The notes beneath the pieces are model-generated. The model was not told the origin of the DNA. It saw only the letters and a program-made list of their open reading frames with translations, and ran no database searches. From Alistipes sp. Zagget8 (GTDB taxonomy: Bacteria; Bacteroidota; Bacteroidia; Bacteroidales; Rikenellaceae), in assembly GCA_001941065.1 (NCBI GenBank), contig MSHJ01000014.1, forward strand, positions 1-64,000: a stretch of 64,000 nt of DNA, in the 5' to 3' direction. Of the stretch, positions 27,185-36,248 are shown one piece after another; positions within the stretch are counted from its first letter, which is position 1; each line of letters opens with the position of its first letter. A program made the position numbers and the translations under genes.

Positions 27185-28039
27185 ATGAAACCCGAAACCA
27201 TCCATACCGTCGTCTTTTCACCGACGGGAACCTCGAAAAAGATCGCTTCGGCCGTGGCGCGGGGAATCGCCTCCGCAGCCGGCGCAGCCCCCGCCGAAGC
27301 CGCCCCGCTGAAAACCATCGACCGGACGCACACGGCCGGCGAAGCCGTGACGCTCCCCGCCGACACGGTGGCCGTAATCGCCGCACCCGTCTACGGGGGA
27401 CACATCGCCCCGACGGCCGTGAAGCGGCTCGAAACGCTCCGGGGCGAAGGCACGCCCGCCGTGGTCCTTGCGGTCTACGGCAACCGGGCTTTCGAAAAGG
27501 CCGCCGCCGAGCTGGCGCAGCTGGCCGCCCGGCAGGGATTCGTTCCGGTGGCCGCCGCGGCTTTCGTCGGGGAGCATTCGTACAGCACCCCCGAAACACC
27601 CGTCGCCGCCGGACGCCCCGACGCGCAGGACCTCGCAGAGGCCGCGGCATTCGGCGCCGCGGTGCGCAAAAAACTCGATGCCGGAGACCTCACGCCGGTC
27701 GATGCCGCCAGACTGAAAGATGTGCGGACTCCGCTGCTGCCGATGCTGCATTTCATCCGCTTTGTGCTGGGCTACCGGCGGCGTCAAAAGAAAAATCCGG
27801 TCGTCTACCTGCCCGCGGGCGATGCCGACCTTTGCACCCATTGCGGCCGCTGCGCGGCAGTCTGCCCCACGCAGGCCATCGTCCGCGGCGACGAGGTGCA
27901 CACCGACCCGGCACGCTGCATCCGCTGCTGCGCCTGCGTCAAGGGATGCCCGGTCGGGGCGCGGAGTTTCCACACCCCCTTCGCCGCAGCGCTTGCACGC
28001 AGTTTCACCCGGCGCAAACCGCCCGTAACAATCTTATAA
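27185..28039 (+). CDS. EFR1-family flavodoxin/ferredoxin fusion protein
   Basis: 284 residues from ATG 27185. The N-terminal flavodoxin-like domain has the FMN phosphate loop SPTGTSKKIA and the flavin loop APVYGGHIAP. The C-terminal domain has two [4Fe-4S] motifs: CTHCGRCAAVCPTQAI and CIRCCACVKGCPVGA. The EFRO/EFR1 group is a presumed electron-transfer protein in anaerobes; partner unknown. A GNAT gene follows after 3 bases. The mRNA appears leaderless. Confidence 0.92.
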   Translation: MKPETIHTVVFSPTGTSKKIASAVARGIASAAGAAPAEAAPLKTIDRTHTAGEAVTLPADTVAVIAAPVYGGHIAPTAVKRLETLRGEGTPAVVLAVYGNRAFEKAAAELAQLAARQGFVPVAAAAFVGEHSYSTPETPVAAGRPDAQDLAEAAAFGAAVRKKLDAGDLTPVDAARLKDVRTPLLPMLHFIRFVLGYRRRQKKNPVVYLPAGDADLCTHCGRCAAVCPTQAIVRGDEVHTDPARCIRCCACVKGCPVGARSFHTPFAAALARSFTRRKPPVTIL

Positions 28040-28042
28040 TCG

Positions 28043-28483
28043 ATGATCGAACGCATCGAATCTCCGGTTCCGGTCGAGCTGGACGCACTTACCGCCTTGT
28101 GGGAAAGGTCGGTACGCGCCACGCACGATTTCCTCGCCCCGGAGGACATCGCCTTTTTCCGCCGCATGGTGCGCGAGGAGGCGCTGCCCGGCGTGGAGGA
28201 GCTCTATGTGGTACGGGACGAAAAAAACGGCTTCGCGGCCTTTGCAGGCGTCGAAGCCGGAAAACTCGAAATGCTGTTCGTCGCGCCCGAAAAGCGCGGG
28301 AAAGGACTGGGCCGCATACTTGTGAAATACGTCACGGCGCACTGCGGCGTGCGGCACGTGGATGTCAACGAGCAGAACGCGCAGGCCGCGGGATTCTACG
28401 CCCGCATGGGCTTCCGCGTCGTTTCACGCAGCGCCTCGGACCCCTCGGGACGTCCCTACCCCATACTCCACCTCGCGCTTTAG
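28043..28483 (+). CDS. GNAT-family N-acetyltransferase
   Basis: 146 residues. The acetyl-CoA-binding loop motif A is APEKRGKGLGRILVKY near residue 77, followed by VDVNEQNAQAAGFYARMGF, the usual GNAT ending. This closely resembles the YjaB-like subgroup (LWERSVRATHDFL). Cytoplasmic; substrate unknown. Co-transcribed with EFR1. Its TAG stop interlocks with the TAA stop of the convergent lutC. Confidence 0.92.
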   Translation: MIERIESPVPVELDALTALWERSVRATHDFLAPEDIAFFRRMVREEALPGVEELYVVRDEKNGFAAFAGVEAGKLEMLFVAPEKRGKGLGRILVKYVTAHCGVRHVDVNEQNAQAAGFYARMGFRVVSRSASDPSGRPYPILHLAL

Positions 28484-29061
28484 GCCCGGATCACCACCGT
28501 CACGGACATCGGCCCGTGGGCGCCGAAGACCAGCGCCTGCTCGATGTCGGCGGTCTTCGAAGGCCCCGACATGAAACATCCGTACCCGAAATCGTCCACC
28601 TCGGGACGCATCACCGCCTCGTGCATGGTATCCACGATCGCATCCTTCGGGATGACGATCACCAGCGCCGTGGCCCCGAAATAGAGGGCCTTGTGGCGGA
28701 TGTCCTGCGCAATCCACACGGCGCCGTTTTCCGCGACGCCGAACGCCCCCGTCACGACGCCCAGGTCGACATCGACCAGTTCGCGCGGGTCCTCCACGGC
28801 GTCGGGATCGAGCGTGGCGATGCCCAGCTCGGGCATTGTCGAAGCAATCGTCCGCGCATCGGGGTAACAGCGGCGGACCACGTCGTCGAGGGTCTCGTCC
28901 GGCGCCATCCGCACCGCCCTGCCGCCTGCGGCCTCGAGCCGTTCGGCGAACGTCGCCGCGGGATCGTCGAAGCGCTGGGGCGTGAAATCCGGCACGGGAT
29001 ACGGATATTCGGGCATCCCGTCGGCCGAAAGCTTTTTCAGTATTTCGTCTTTGCTACTCAT
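28480..29061 (-). CDS. lutC: Lactate utilization protein C (LUD domain)
   Basis: 193 residues from ATG 29061; the longer frame to 29121 runs into lutB. The LUD domain segments are VTGAFGVAENGAVWIAQD (abbreviated AFGVAENGAVW) and GSCFMSGPSKTADIE-like CFMSGPSKTADIE. LutC works with LutA and LutB to oxidise L-lactate to pyruvate. Overlaps lutB by 8 bases and interlocks 3' with the GNAT gene. Confidence 0.9.
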   Translation of the reverse strand: MSSKDEILKKLSADGMPEYPYPVPDFTPQRFDDPAATFAERLEAAGGRAVRMAPDETLDDVVRRCYPDARTIASTMPELGIATLDPDAVEDPRELVDVDLGVVTGAFGVAENGAVWIAQDIRHKALYFGATALVIVIPKDAIVDTMHEAVMRPEVDDFGYGCFMSGPSKTADIEQALVFGAHGPMSVTVVIRA

Positions 29062-30424
29062 CTTTTTTTGTTTTTTTCCACCATCCATTGAACGTCTTCG
29101 GGGCGAAGGGCGGCATGGCACGGCCGGGGGCGCTCCACGGGTTCAGCCCGTTTTCGAGCACGAAGCGCGGGAGTTTCTCCGCCGCGCGGGCCAGGGCGAT
29201 GCCGCCGTAGAATCGTCGCCGACCGCCCATGATAAAGTCCATGCCCTTGACCGAGAGTTTCTTCACCGGATCGGCCAGATGCAGTCCGTCCAGCTGCTGC
29301 CGCCACATATAGATTTGCTCCCCGAGGTCGATCTGCGCCGGGCAGACGTCCGAGCAGGAGTAGCACAGCGAGCAGGCCGAGACATTGCCGTGGTAGAGCT
29401 TCGGCGAACGCAGCATCCCGAGGTTGATGCCCAGCGGCCCAGGGATGAAATAGGAGTAGGTAGAACCTCCCGAACGGCGGTAGACCGGACAGGTGTTCAA
29501 GCAGGCCCCGCAGCGGAGGCATTTGAGCATATTGCGGTGGGCAGCGTCGGCCAGCCACTCCGAGCGGCCGTTATCGACCAGAATGACGTGTATCTGTTTC
29601 CCCGGAGCGGGACGGCGGTAGAGCGAGGTGTAGCTCGTGACGGGCTGTCCCGTGCCCGAGCGGGCCAACAGGCGCGTGAAGACCGCCAGCGCCGCCATGT
29701 CGGGAATCACCTTTTCGATCCCCATGATGGCGATGTGCAGATCGGCGAACGAGGTGCCCAGGTCGGCGTTGCCCTCGTTGGTGCAGACGGCCAGTGCCCC
29801 CGTGGAGGCCACGGCGAAATTGACGCCCGTCATCGAGATGTCGGCATCGAGGAATTTCGGCCGCAGGGCCTTGCGGGCCGCGTGGGTCAGGTATGTCGGG
29901 TCGCTGTTGCCCGGCTCGGTGTGCATCTCGCGTTCGAACAACGTGCCGACCTCCTCGCGCCGCACGGCGATCGCCGGCAGGACGATGTGGCTGGGCGGCC
30001 GGTGCAGCAGCTGCATGATCCGCTCCCCGAGGTCGCTCTCCACGGCATCGACGCCCCGCTCCTCGAGGTAGGGCGTCAGTCCGCACTCCTCCGAGAGCAT
30101 CGACTTGCTCTTGATAAGGTTCGTACCCCCGTGCTCCCGGACCAGCTCCCAGACCGTCGCGTTCATCTCCGCGGCGTCCTTCGCCCAGTGGACCACCATG
30201 CCGTTGGCCGTGGCGTTGCGTTCGAACTCGCAGAGGTAGTGTCCCAGACGGCTCAGCGTGTGGCGCTTGATCTCCGACGACAGGCGCCGCAGCCCCTCCC
30301 ACTCGGGAACCGTCATCATCATCCGGTCGCGCTTCTCGCGCACGGCGTACAGCGCCTTGTCGTGCCAGGCCATGCGTTCGGCATCGGCGACGAATCGTTT
30401 CGCGGCTTTGGAATGGGTGCTCAT
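29054..30424 (-). CDS. lutB: Lactate utilization iron-sulfur protein B
   Basis: 456 residues, usual size. An N-terminal LUD domain (GVNFAVASTGALAVCTNEGN) precedes two [4Fe-4S]-type clusters, CLRCGACLNTCPVYRR and CSLCYSCSDVCP, and a helical C-terminus. Electron-transfer subunit of the LutABC L-lactate oxidation complex. Overlaps lutA as ATGA and lutC by 8 bases. Confidence 0.94.
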   Translation of the reverse strand: MSTHSKAAKRFVADAERMAWHDKALYAVREKRDRMMMTVPEWEGLRRLSSEIKRHTLSRLGHYLCEFERNATANGMVVHWAKDAAEMNATVWELVREHGGTNLIKSKSMLSEECGLTPYLEERGVDAVESDLGERIMQLLHRPPSHIVLPAIAVRREEVGTLFEREMHTEPGNSDPTYLTHAARKALRPKFLDADISMTGVNFAVASTGALAVCTNEGNADLGTSFADLHIAIMGIEKVIPDMAALAVFTRLLARSGTGQPVTSYTSLYRRPAPGKQIHVILVDNGRSEWLADAAHRNMLKCLRCGACLNTCPVYRRSGGSTYSYFIPGPLGINLGMLRSPKLYHGNVSACSLCYSCSDVCPAQIDLGEQIYMWRQQLDGLHLADPVKKLSVKGMDFIMGGRRRFYGGIALARAAEKLPRFVLENGLNPWSAPGRAMPPFAPKTFNGWWKKTKKDE

Positions 30425-31161
30425 AGCTTCGAATTGAGGATTTCAACGATGTGGAGGGTCTTCACCGGCAGCTTCTCGCGGTCGATGATCCCCTGCATGT
30501 GCATCAGGCACGACGAATCGGCCCCGGTGATGTATTCGGCGCCGGTGGCGATGTGCCGCTGAACCTTGGCACGCCCCATGGCCACCGACACGGCGTTCTC
30601 CTCGACGGAGAACATCCCGCCGAAGCCGCAGCACTCGTCCCGCCGTTCGGGTTCCGCCACCTCGACCCCCTCGACCAGCGCCAGCAGGTCGCGGAGCTTC
30701 GAATGGAGGGGAACGTTCATCTCGCTGGGCGACGAGAGGTCCATCTTGCGCACCCCGTGGCAGGAGTTGTGCAGGCTCACCCGGTGCGGAAAGCGGGCAT
30801 CCAGCCGCGCGGGCTTCACCACGTCGTGCAGAAACTCGCAAATCTCCCAAATACGCGCATCGACGCACGCATGCTCCTTATAATTGTCCAGCAGCCGCGG
30901 GTAACCCTCGCGCACGAAGACCACGCAGCTAGCCGAGGGCCCCACGACATAATCGTATTTCGCAAAGAGTGCGTCCATGCGTTCCGCCAGCGCTTTGGCG
31001 TCCTTTTCGAAACCCGCATTGGCCATCGGCTGGCCGCAGCAGGTCTGGTCCAGCGGGTATTCGACCTCGCAGCCGACCTTGCGCAGCAACTCGTACGACG
31101 CACGGCCCACCTCGGGATACACCGCATTGATGTAACAGGGAATAAACAATCCGACCTTCAT
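30421..31161 (-). CDS. lutA: Lactate utilization protein A (CCG-domain oxidoreductase)
   Basis: 246 residues. Two cysteine-rich CCG domains are visible: DQTCCGQPMANAGF near 40 and ECCGFGGMFSV near 180, with HNSCHG between. This is the GlpC/HdrD-like arrangement of LutA. First gene of lutABC, with a TATCTTTG -7 element at 31196-31203. Confidence 0.94.
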   Translation of the reverse strand: MKVGLFIPCYINAVYPEVGRASYELLRKVGCEVEYPLDQTCCGQPMANAGFEKDAKALAERMDALFAKYDYVVGPSASCVVFVREGYPRLLDNYKEHACVDARIWEICEFLHDVVKPARLDARFPHRVSLHNSCHGVRKMDLSSPSEMNVPLHSKLRDLLALVEGVEVAEPERRDECCGFGGMFSVEENAVSVAMGRAKVQRHIATGAEYITGADSSCLMHMQGIIDREKLPVKTLHIVEILNSKL

Positions 31162-31195
31162 TTGTCTTTCATTTTAGCACCAAACTAAACCACAC

Positions 31196-31203
31196 CAAAG
31201 ATA
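31196..31203 (-). promoter_or_regulatory. -7 element for lutABC
   Basis: Reads TATCTTTG on the minus strand, 35 bases before the lutA start. Confidence 0.5.
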
Positions 31204-31257
31204 CGGATTTTTTCCGGGATTTGTGCATGGCAGTGACTTTCCGTCTGCTAAATTACA

Positions 31258-31296
31258 AAAAAAGAGGGCCCGGTATCCCGGTCCCTCCTTTTTTCG
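31258..31296 (-). terminator. Terminator after hsp20
   Basis: A GAGGG-CCCGG / CCGG-TCCCTC stem with a TATC loop has an A run on the left (T run for the minus strand) and a T run on the right. Confidence 0.75.
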
Positions 31297-31307
31297 GGAA
31301 CATTTTC

Positions 31308-31745
31308 CTATTCGATCTCGATACGGCGGGCGGCGGAAGCGGCTTCCGTCACCTTGCGCTTCGGAATTTCGATGGTCATCACGCCGTTCTCGACCCGGGC
31401 CGAAATCTTGTCGCGCTCGACATTGTCGGGCAGCAGCAGGCTCTGCTGGAACTGCGTGTAGGAGAATTCGCGGCGCAGGTAGGTGCCCTTATGCTCCTTG
31501 TCCTCCTCTTTGGTCTCGTTCTTCTTCTCCATCGAGATGGTCAGTTCGTTGTCCTCGTTGAGATGCACCTTAAAGTCCTCTTTGGTCATCCCGGGAGCAG
31601 CGACCTCGACTTTGTATTCGTCGTCGTTCTCCAGAATGTTGACGGCCGGAGCCGTGGTGTTGCGGCGCTCCACGAGCCAATCGTTGCCCAGGAAATCGTT
31701 GAAAATGCTCGGCAGCCAGTTCTGATTACGTCTTGCAGGTACCAT
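31308..31745 (-). CDS. Small heat-shock protein (Hsp20/alpha-crystallin)
   Basis: 145 residues. The alpha-crystallin domain runs from about 40 to 135: VNILENDDEYKVEVAAPGM, the RREFSYTQFQQSLLLP strand, and the A-x-x-x-n-G-V-L-type signature ARVENGVMTIEIPK. It is an ATP-independent holdase that keeps unfolded proteins soluble. Monocistronic. The upstream 190-bp gap holds a possible sigma-54-like site and repeated TGTCA boxes. Confidence 0.95.
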   Translation of the reverse strand: MVPARRNQNWLPSIFNDFLGNDWLVERRNTTAPAVNILENDDEYKVEVAAPGMTKEDFKVHLNEDNELTISMEKKNETKEEDKEHKGTYLRREFSYTQFQQSLLLPDNVERDKISARVENGVMTIEIPKRKVTEAASAARRIEIE

Positions 31746-31826
31746 AATTTTGTCCTCCTTAATTATTTTGGTTTAACATTCGTTTCTCATCTTCCACCCC
31801 TTTCGGAGCGGATTCACCCGTAAACG

Positions 31827-31842
31827 GTCAAATCCTGTGCCA
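31827..31842 (-). promoter_or_regulatory. Possible sigma-54-like site upstream of hsp20
   Basis: The minus strand reads TGGCACAGGATTTGAC, close to TGGCAC-N5-TTGC except for the last base, about 82 bases before the start codon. Suggestive only. Confidence 0.25.
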
Positions 31843-31927
31843 CGTCGGAATAAGTGTAAAAATGTCATGAATTGTCACACTTTGTGAAAAATCGTCCTGA
31901 CAGAACGACATTGTTCCAACATTTTTT

Positions 31928-31935
31928 TACATTTG
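31928..31935 (+). promoter_or_regulatory. -7 element just before the GNAT ATG
   Basis: TACATTTG ends 4 bases before the ATG at 31940, which again implies a leaderless or nearly leaderless transcript. Confidence 0.5.
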
Positions 31936-31939
31936 CAGC

Positions 31940-32464
31940 ATGGACAAAGAATTGATATTCCGGCAGGCGGTATCCAACGAGGTACCCCACATCATGCAGA
32001 TCATCCGTCAGGCACAGGCCCGGATGTATGCGGCAGGCAGCCGCCAATGGCAGGACGGCTATCCCGCTCCGGGGCATGTTTCGGCGGACATCGGCCGCGG
32101 CCGCGGCTACGTGCTGTGCAGGCCCGGCACCAAGGAGTGCCACGCGGTGATCGCCTACGGCGCGGTGGTATTCGACGGGGAACCGGCCTACGAAGCCCTC
32201 GAAGGCAAATGGCTCACCGACGGCCCCTACGTGCTGGTGCACCGCCTGGCAGTCGCCGACGGCGAACGCGGCAAGGGCGTGGCGGCGGAGTTCCTGCGCC
32301 ACGTGGAGGAGCTGGCGCGGGAACGGGGCATCGGGGCATTCCGCATCGACACCAACTACGACAACAGCCCCATGCTGCGACTGCTCGAACGCACGGGATT
32401 CACCCCCTGCGGCAAGGTCGTCTACCGGAGCGGCGAACGGCTGGCCTTCGAAAAGGTGCTCTGA
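31940..32464 (+). CDS. GNAT-family N-acetyltransferase
   Basis: 174 residues. Motif A is VADGERGKGVAAEFLRHVEE near 105-125, followed by FRIDTNYDNSPMLRLLERTGF and a C-terminal CGKV, the standard GNAT ending. N-terminal FRQAVSNEVPHIMQIIRQAQ is typical of the subgroup. Substrate unknown. Stands alone between hsp20 and the fimbrial operon. Confidence 0.92.
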   Translation: MDKELIFRQAVSNEVPHIMQIIRQAQARMYAAGSRQWQDGYPAPGHVSADIGRGRGYVLCRPGTKECHAVIAYGAVVFDGEPAYEALEGKWLTDGPYVLVHRLAVADGERGKGVAAEFLRHVEELARERGIGAFRIDTNYDNSPMLRLLERTGFTPCGKVVYRSGERLAFEKVL

Positions 32465-32514
32465 ACCGGCATCCGGCCCGAAAAGCGGAAATACGGGTGC
32501 AGGGCGGAGCGGGA

Positions 32515-34836
32515 TCAGTAATCCCGGATACAGCGGACCGAATAGCCGTAGGAACGGTCCGCGTCATAGAAATCGAACCCGTAATTGCTCAGGAAAAGGT
32601 AATCGACCGAATAGGTCGTATAGGGAGTCGCGGACCAGTAGTATCCGTAGGCCCCGATATGGACCACGCTGCCGTGGCCGTTCGGATAGCGGTGGCCCGA
32701 CACGGGCAGGAAAAGGGTCCCGTCGGGCGGAACGCCCCGGTTGTCGGGATCGGCAGCGGTGGAAACCGTGACATTGCCCCCGGCGAACAGGCCGCTCACG
32801 GGATCGGAAGTCCCGTCGGGCAGGCCGTCGAATGTGGCCGTAATATTCCTGAAATCCCCTGATGAAACCCTTAGCCCGCGAGTCTCCTCATAAAGCTGGG
32901 ACTGCTCGGCGGAGGTCGGCATCCGCCAGCGGCCCCGGGTCCATTCCGTGCGGCCGGAGACGTAGCGGCAGATGTCGCCGACGCCGGCATCCGCGTCGTA
33001 GCCCGCCCCGTCGCGGTAGTCCCTGAAAGCGTCCGCATCGCTGTCCGAGGGGGCAGGTCCGTCGAATCCGAAATTGGGATGCGCATAAGGAATCCGGTCC
33101 CAGCCCGCAAGGCTGTCGCCCCATCCCGAGGGATCGAGGGAGGACGAAGGGTTAAAGACCACATGCAGACCGGGATCATAGGGATTGCCCGAAGGCGCCA
33201 CCGCAAGGAGCGACCCCCATTTGAAGAACACCCCCTGCGACCAGGCCGGGATCGAGAGGTTCTCCTCCCGGGTCACGGCGAAGGTCGGCGCCCCGGCCCG
33301 GAGGACGACGTTGCTGCGTGCGAACAGTTCGGCGATGGTGGTCCGGCGGACGGTGAGGGTGTCGCGGAGGCGTCCGGCCGTAAAGACGATACGGCCGCTC
33401 ACGTAGTCGGGAACGGCGACGGGAGCCTCCAGCGGCGTGACCTCGACCGCCAGTCCCGAACGGTTGATGTCGGTCCCCGAGGCAATCTCCGCATCCCCGG
33501 CGAGCCGGAGCCACGTATGCGCATCGGGGTCGAGGACCTCGGCCCTCCAGCCGCCGTGGTAGTCGGAACTCACGCGGTGGATCAGCTTCCGCGCCGCGCC
33601 CCACGGCAGGTCGACCGTACGGGTCTCGACACCCATGAAATATTGTCCGTCGAAAACGATCTCGTTGATCCCGTCGAGGTCCACCACCAACAGCGATGTT
33701 TTCAGGTTCGAGAGCACCGTGGCCGCGGCCACGGCCTCGCCGAACGTGGCGTAACCGGGACCTTCGGCCGCCGTAACGGAGACGATGTAGCGATGGTTGC
33801 GGTAGAGGGGCATGATCCGCGCCCCGGAGCTGCCCGGATCGGCCTCCCCGGGAGCCGTGAAATCGATGCGGTAAAAACTGACGGCGCCCCGGTAACTGCC
33901 TTCGAGCACCAGGCAAACCCGCCCAGCGGGATCGGCGGGCGGAGCCCCCTTATCCGCTTCACAGGTGTAGATCGTTCCGGCGAGACGCGCTCCGGGAGTG
34001 TTTCCGGGCTGGTCATAGGGATATTCCTGAGCGGCATCGGTCCCCGGTTTGCCCGCATCGCCCGGAATCCGGGGATCGTCGTTCGTCGAGTAAGGATGCC
34101 CGGGGTCCCCCTCCCGGAGCAACGCCCCGGTGGCAGGGTCCCACGCCGGGGCGATAAACCCGCCCGTGCGGTAGTTGACCAGGTGGATGCGTTCCAGCCG
34201 GAAGATGTCGCCGGCAACCTCGTTCTCCACATCGATCCGCGCCAGCATCCGCATCAGCCGGATGCCGGAGACCTTCATGCCAGGGCAGATGCCGGAGACC
34301 GCGACCTCGCCGTACATCGGAATCGGCGCAAAGCCCGGCGTCGAGACGTTCCATTTGTACGTGCCGTCGCCATCGGGAGCGACCGCGAATTTCAGCGCCT
34401 CCAGCACGGCCTGTTTCTCCGCACCGGGAGGATGCTCCGCCAGGGCGGCATCTACCTCGTCCGAAGCGTTCGCAACGACGACGACCAGCCCCGCATCGGG
34501 GTCCGCCGGCAGGTCCAGCCGGTACTCCACCTTATAATCGGGTCCCGCCCCGCCCTGCGTGAGGTCGTCGGTCTTCAGACTGCGGATCAGCCGGGCGGGC
34601 GAGGAGTCGTCGAAGATCAGCAGGTCGACGCTCCGCACCGCCGCCTCGCCCCCGTCGCCATCGATCGAGCGGGTCACGGGGGTATGGAAGCCCGGAACGG
34701 TCATTTCGAAGCACACCGGCAGCTCCTGCGGACCGGACCGCGGGACATCCGCCGGATCGTGGGCGCACCCCGCGGCGCACAACGCCCCGAGAACCGCCGT
34801 CAAACGGGAGAAAAGCCAGATGCTGGATCGTTCCAT
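32515..34836 (-). CDS. Large fimbria-associated lipoprotein (DUF4906 / FISUMP-like)
   Basis: 773 residues. Signal peptide and lipobox (VLGALCAAGC). The N-terminal half is a fimbrillin-like beta domain (SVDLLIFDD, VVVVANASDE, RLMRMLARIDVENEV). The centre is beta-rich. The C-terminal 200 residues (WRMPTSAEQSQLYEETRGL, LFLPVSGHRYPNG, YYWSATPY, SYGYSVRCIRDY) match the Fibrobacter-type FISUMP/lectin-like module. Likely a tip or accessory fimbrial subunit. Last gene of the fimbrial operon. Confidence 0.75.
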   Translation of the reverse strand: MERSSIWLFSRLTAVLGALCAAGCAHDPADVPRSGPQELPVCFEMTVPGFHTPVTRSIDGDGGEAAVRSVDLLIFDDSSPARLIRSLKTDDLTQGGAGPDYKVEYRLDLPADPDAGLVVVVANASDEVDAALAEHPPGAEKQAVLEALKFAVAPDGDGTYKWNVSTPGFAPIPMYGEVAVSGICPGMKVSGIRLMRMLARIDVENEVAGDIFRLERIHLVNYRTGGFIAPAWDPATGALLREGDPGHPYSTNDDPRIPGDAGKPGTDAAQEYPYDQPGNTPGARLAGTIYTCEADKGAPPADPAGRVCLVLEGSYRGAVSFYRIDFTAPGEADPGSSGARIMPLYRNHRYIVSVTAAEGPGYATFGEAVAAATVLSNLKTSLLVVDLDGINEIVFDGQYFMGVETRTVDLPWGAARKLIHRVSSDYHGGWRAEVLDPDAHTWLRLAGDAEIASGTDINRSGLAVEVTPLEAPVAVPDYVSGRIVFTAGRLRDTLTVRRTTIAELFARSNVVLRAGAPTFAVTREENLSIPAWSQGVFFKWGSLLAVAPSGNPYDPGLHVVFNPSSSLDPSGWGDSLAGWDRIPYAHPNFGFDGPAPSDSDADAFRDYRDGAGYDADAGVGDICRYVSGRTEWTRGRWRMPTSAEQSQLYEETRGLRVSSGDFRNITATFDGLPDGTSDPVSGLFAGGNVTVSTAADPDNRGVPPDGTLFLPVSGHRYPNGHGSVVHIGAYGYYWSATPYTTYSVDYLFLSNYGFDFYDADRSYGYSVRCIRDY

Positions 34837-34858
34837 ATCGTCACACGTTTAAAAAGCC

Positions 34859-36235
34859 TCAACGGGTTATCCGAATCAGCCGCGCGAGGTTCCCGGCCCG
34901 GACCTCCACCGTCGCATAACACCCCTGCTCCGCCGCTTCGGGAGCCGCGCCCGCCGCGAAGCGAATCCGTTGTTCGAGAACCCCTTCGGGACTGCCGGGC
35001 GTCACCGCCAGCCAGCCGAAAGGCCCGTCGTCGTCCCCGGCGACCGGAGCCCCGGAGTTGTCGTAATAGCGGATGCGGCCGATCCGGATGCCCCTCGGGA
35101 ATCCCCGGTCATCGCGGTCGTAATCGGTCCGGGCCTGGATATAGTCCTCGTCGCCGCTTCCGGGAAGGTGGAGCCGGTCGCGGTCGATCCGGAGAAAATA
35201 CTGCGGATCGATAACGATTCCCTGCCCCGCGTCGCTCCACGGCAGAACGGTGTGTTCGAACTGCCCGCTGCCCACCCGTCCTGTAATCCGGTAGACCCGG
35301 TTGCGGAGCACGGCTTCCAGCGGCTGCGGCGAACCGCCTTCGGGTGCGAATTCCGACAGGATCGCCTCGGCATTCCGGGCTCCGCCGGGGGAATCCACGC
35401 CCCGAATCCTCAACACCAGCTTGTCGGCATCGTCCGGCGCCGAGCAACTCCGCTCAGGGGTGTAGAAGGCACACACCAACTGCGGGGTTTCGGTCAGCGG
35501 CAACGGATCGGTCCCGGCATACTGCCACTCCACCGTCAGCGAAGGAGCGGCGACGGTCGCTAGGCGGCCGAAGCCGTTGTCGGCATCGGGACCGAACAGC
35601 AGTCCGGCATCGTGGCTCCTCAACAGCGAAACGCCGGTCGAAGCGTTCAGCGCCGCCGTGCTTTCCGCATCCACGGCGAGCCACAACTCGACCCGCGCCA
35701 CGGCCCGGAGCACCTGAACCTTCACCTTGGCCGCATCAGCCTGCAACGCATTTTCGGCCGTCACCGCGAAGCCCCGCTTCACACCCGTCATCAGGAGACC
35801 CGTGGCAAGCGGCTCCGAATGGCCGTCGTTGAAGGCATCGGCCATCCGGAACTCCAGTTCCCCGAGGTCCGACAGAGAGGTCACGCCGCCAAGCTCCGGA
35901 GTGAGCGCTGCAGGTTCGTTCACGACCACGGCGACCAGCTTGTCATGGTTGCAGTTCACCTCCAGCACGACCCGGAAGGCGGTGGCTTCCTGCTCCTGCG
36001 GAGTGAGCGTCACGAGTTCGTTGACATCGAGGGCAGGCCGTGCCGAAGCGTCGTCGAAAACGAGGAAACGCACCGTATGGACGAGGTCGTGCGCTCCGGC
36101 CTCTCCGGCAATGACCTCGACCTGCATCCGGGCCCGCGCCGCCGTATCGGGACCGATGCTCCCGGACGTACAGCCGCCGGGCAGGGTCGCTGCCGCAAGC
36201 AGAAGAAGGATGCCGAATCTCTTTTTCATAAGCAT
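34859..36235 (-). CDS. Fimbrial subunit-like lipoprotein
   Basis: 458 residues. Lipobox LLAAATLPGGC. The N-terminal region (HTVRFLVFDDAS, KLVAVVVNEP, FAVTAENALQADAAKVKVQVLRAVARVELWL) has the conserved strand order of Bacteroidales fimbrillins (FimA/Mfa1-like first domain). The C-terminal half is a second Ig-like beta domain. Start may be ATG 36235 or ATG 36229. Between the Mfa2-like and DUF4906 genes, so probably an accessory pilin. Confidence 0.75.
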   Translation of the reverse strand: MLMKKRFGILLLLAAATLPGGCTSGSIGPDTAARARMQVEVIAGEAGAHDLVHTVRFLVFDDASARPALDVNELVTLTPQEQEATAFRVVLEVNCNHDKLVAVVVNEPAALTPELGGVTSLSDLGELEFRMADAFNDGHSEPLATGLLMTGVKRGFAVTAENALQADAAKVKVQVLRAVARVELWLAVDAESTAALNASTGVSLLRSHDAGLLFGPDADNGFGRLATVAAPSLTVEWQYAGTDPLPLTETPQLVCAFYTPERSCSAPDDADKLVLRIRGVDSPGGARNAEAILSEFAPEGGSPQPLEAVLRNRVYRITGRVGSGQFEHTVLPWSDAGQGIVIDPQYFLRIDRDRLHLPGSGDEDYIQARTDYDRDDRGFPRGIRIGRIRYYDNSGAPVAGDDDGPFGWLAVTPGSPEGVLEQRIRFAAGAAPEAAEQGCYATVEVRAGNLARLIRITR

Positions 36236-36248
36236 ATCGTTCCGGGGT

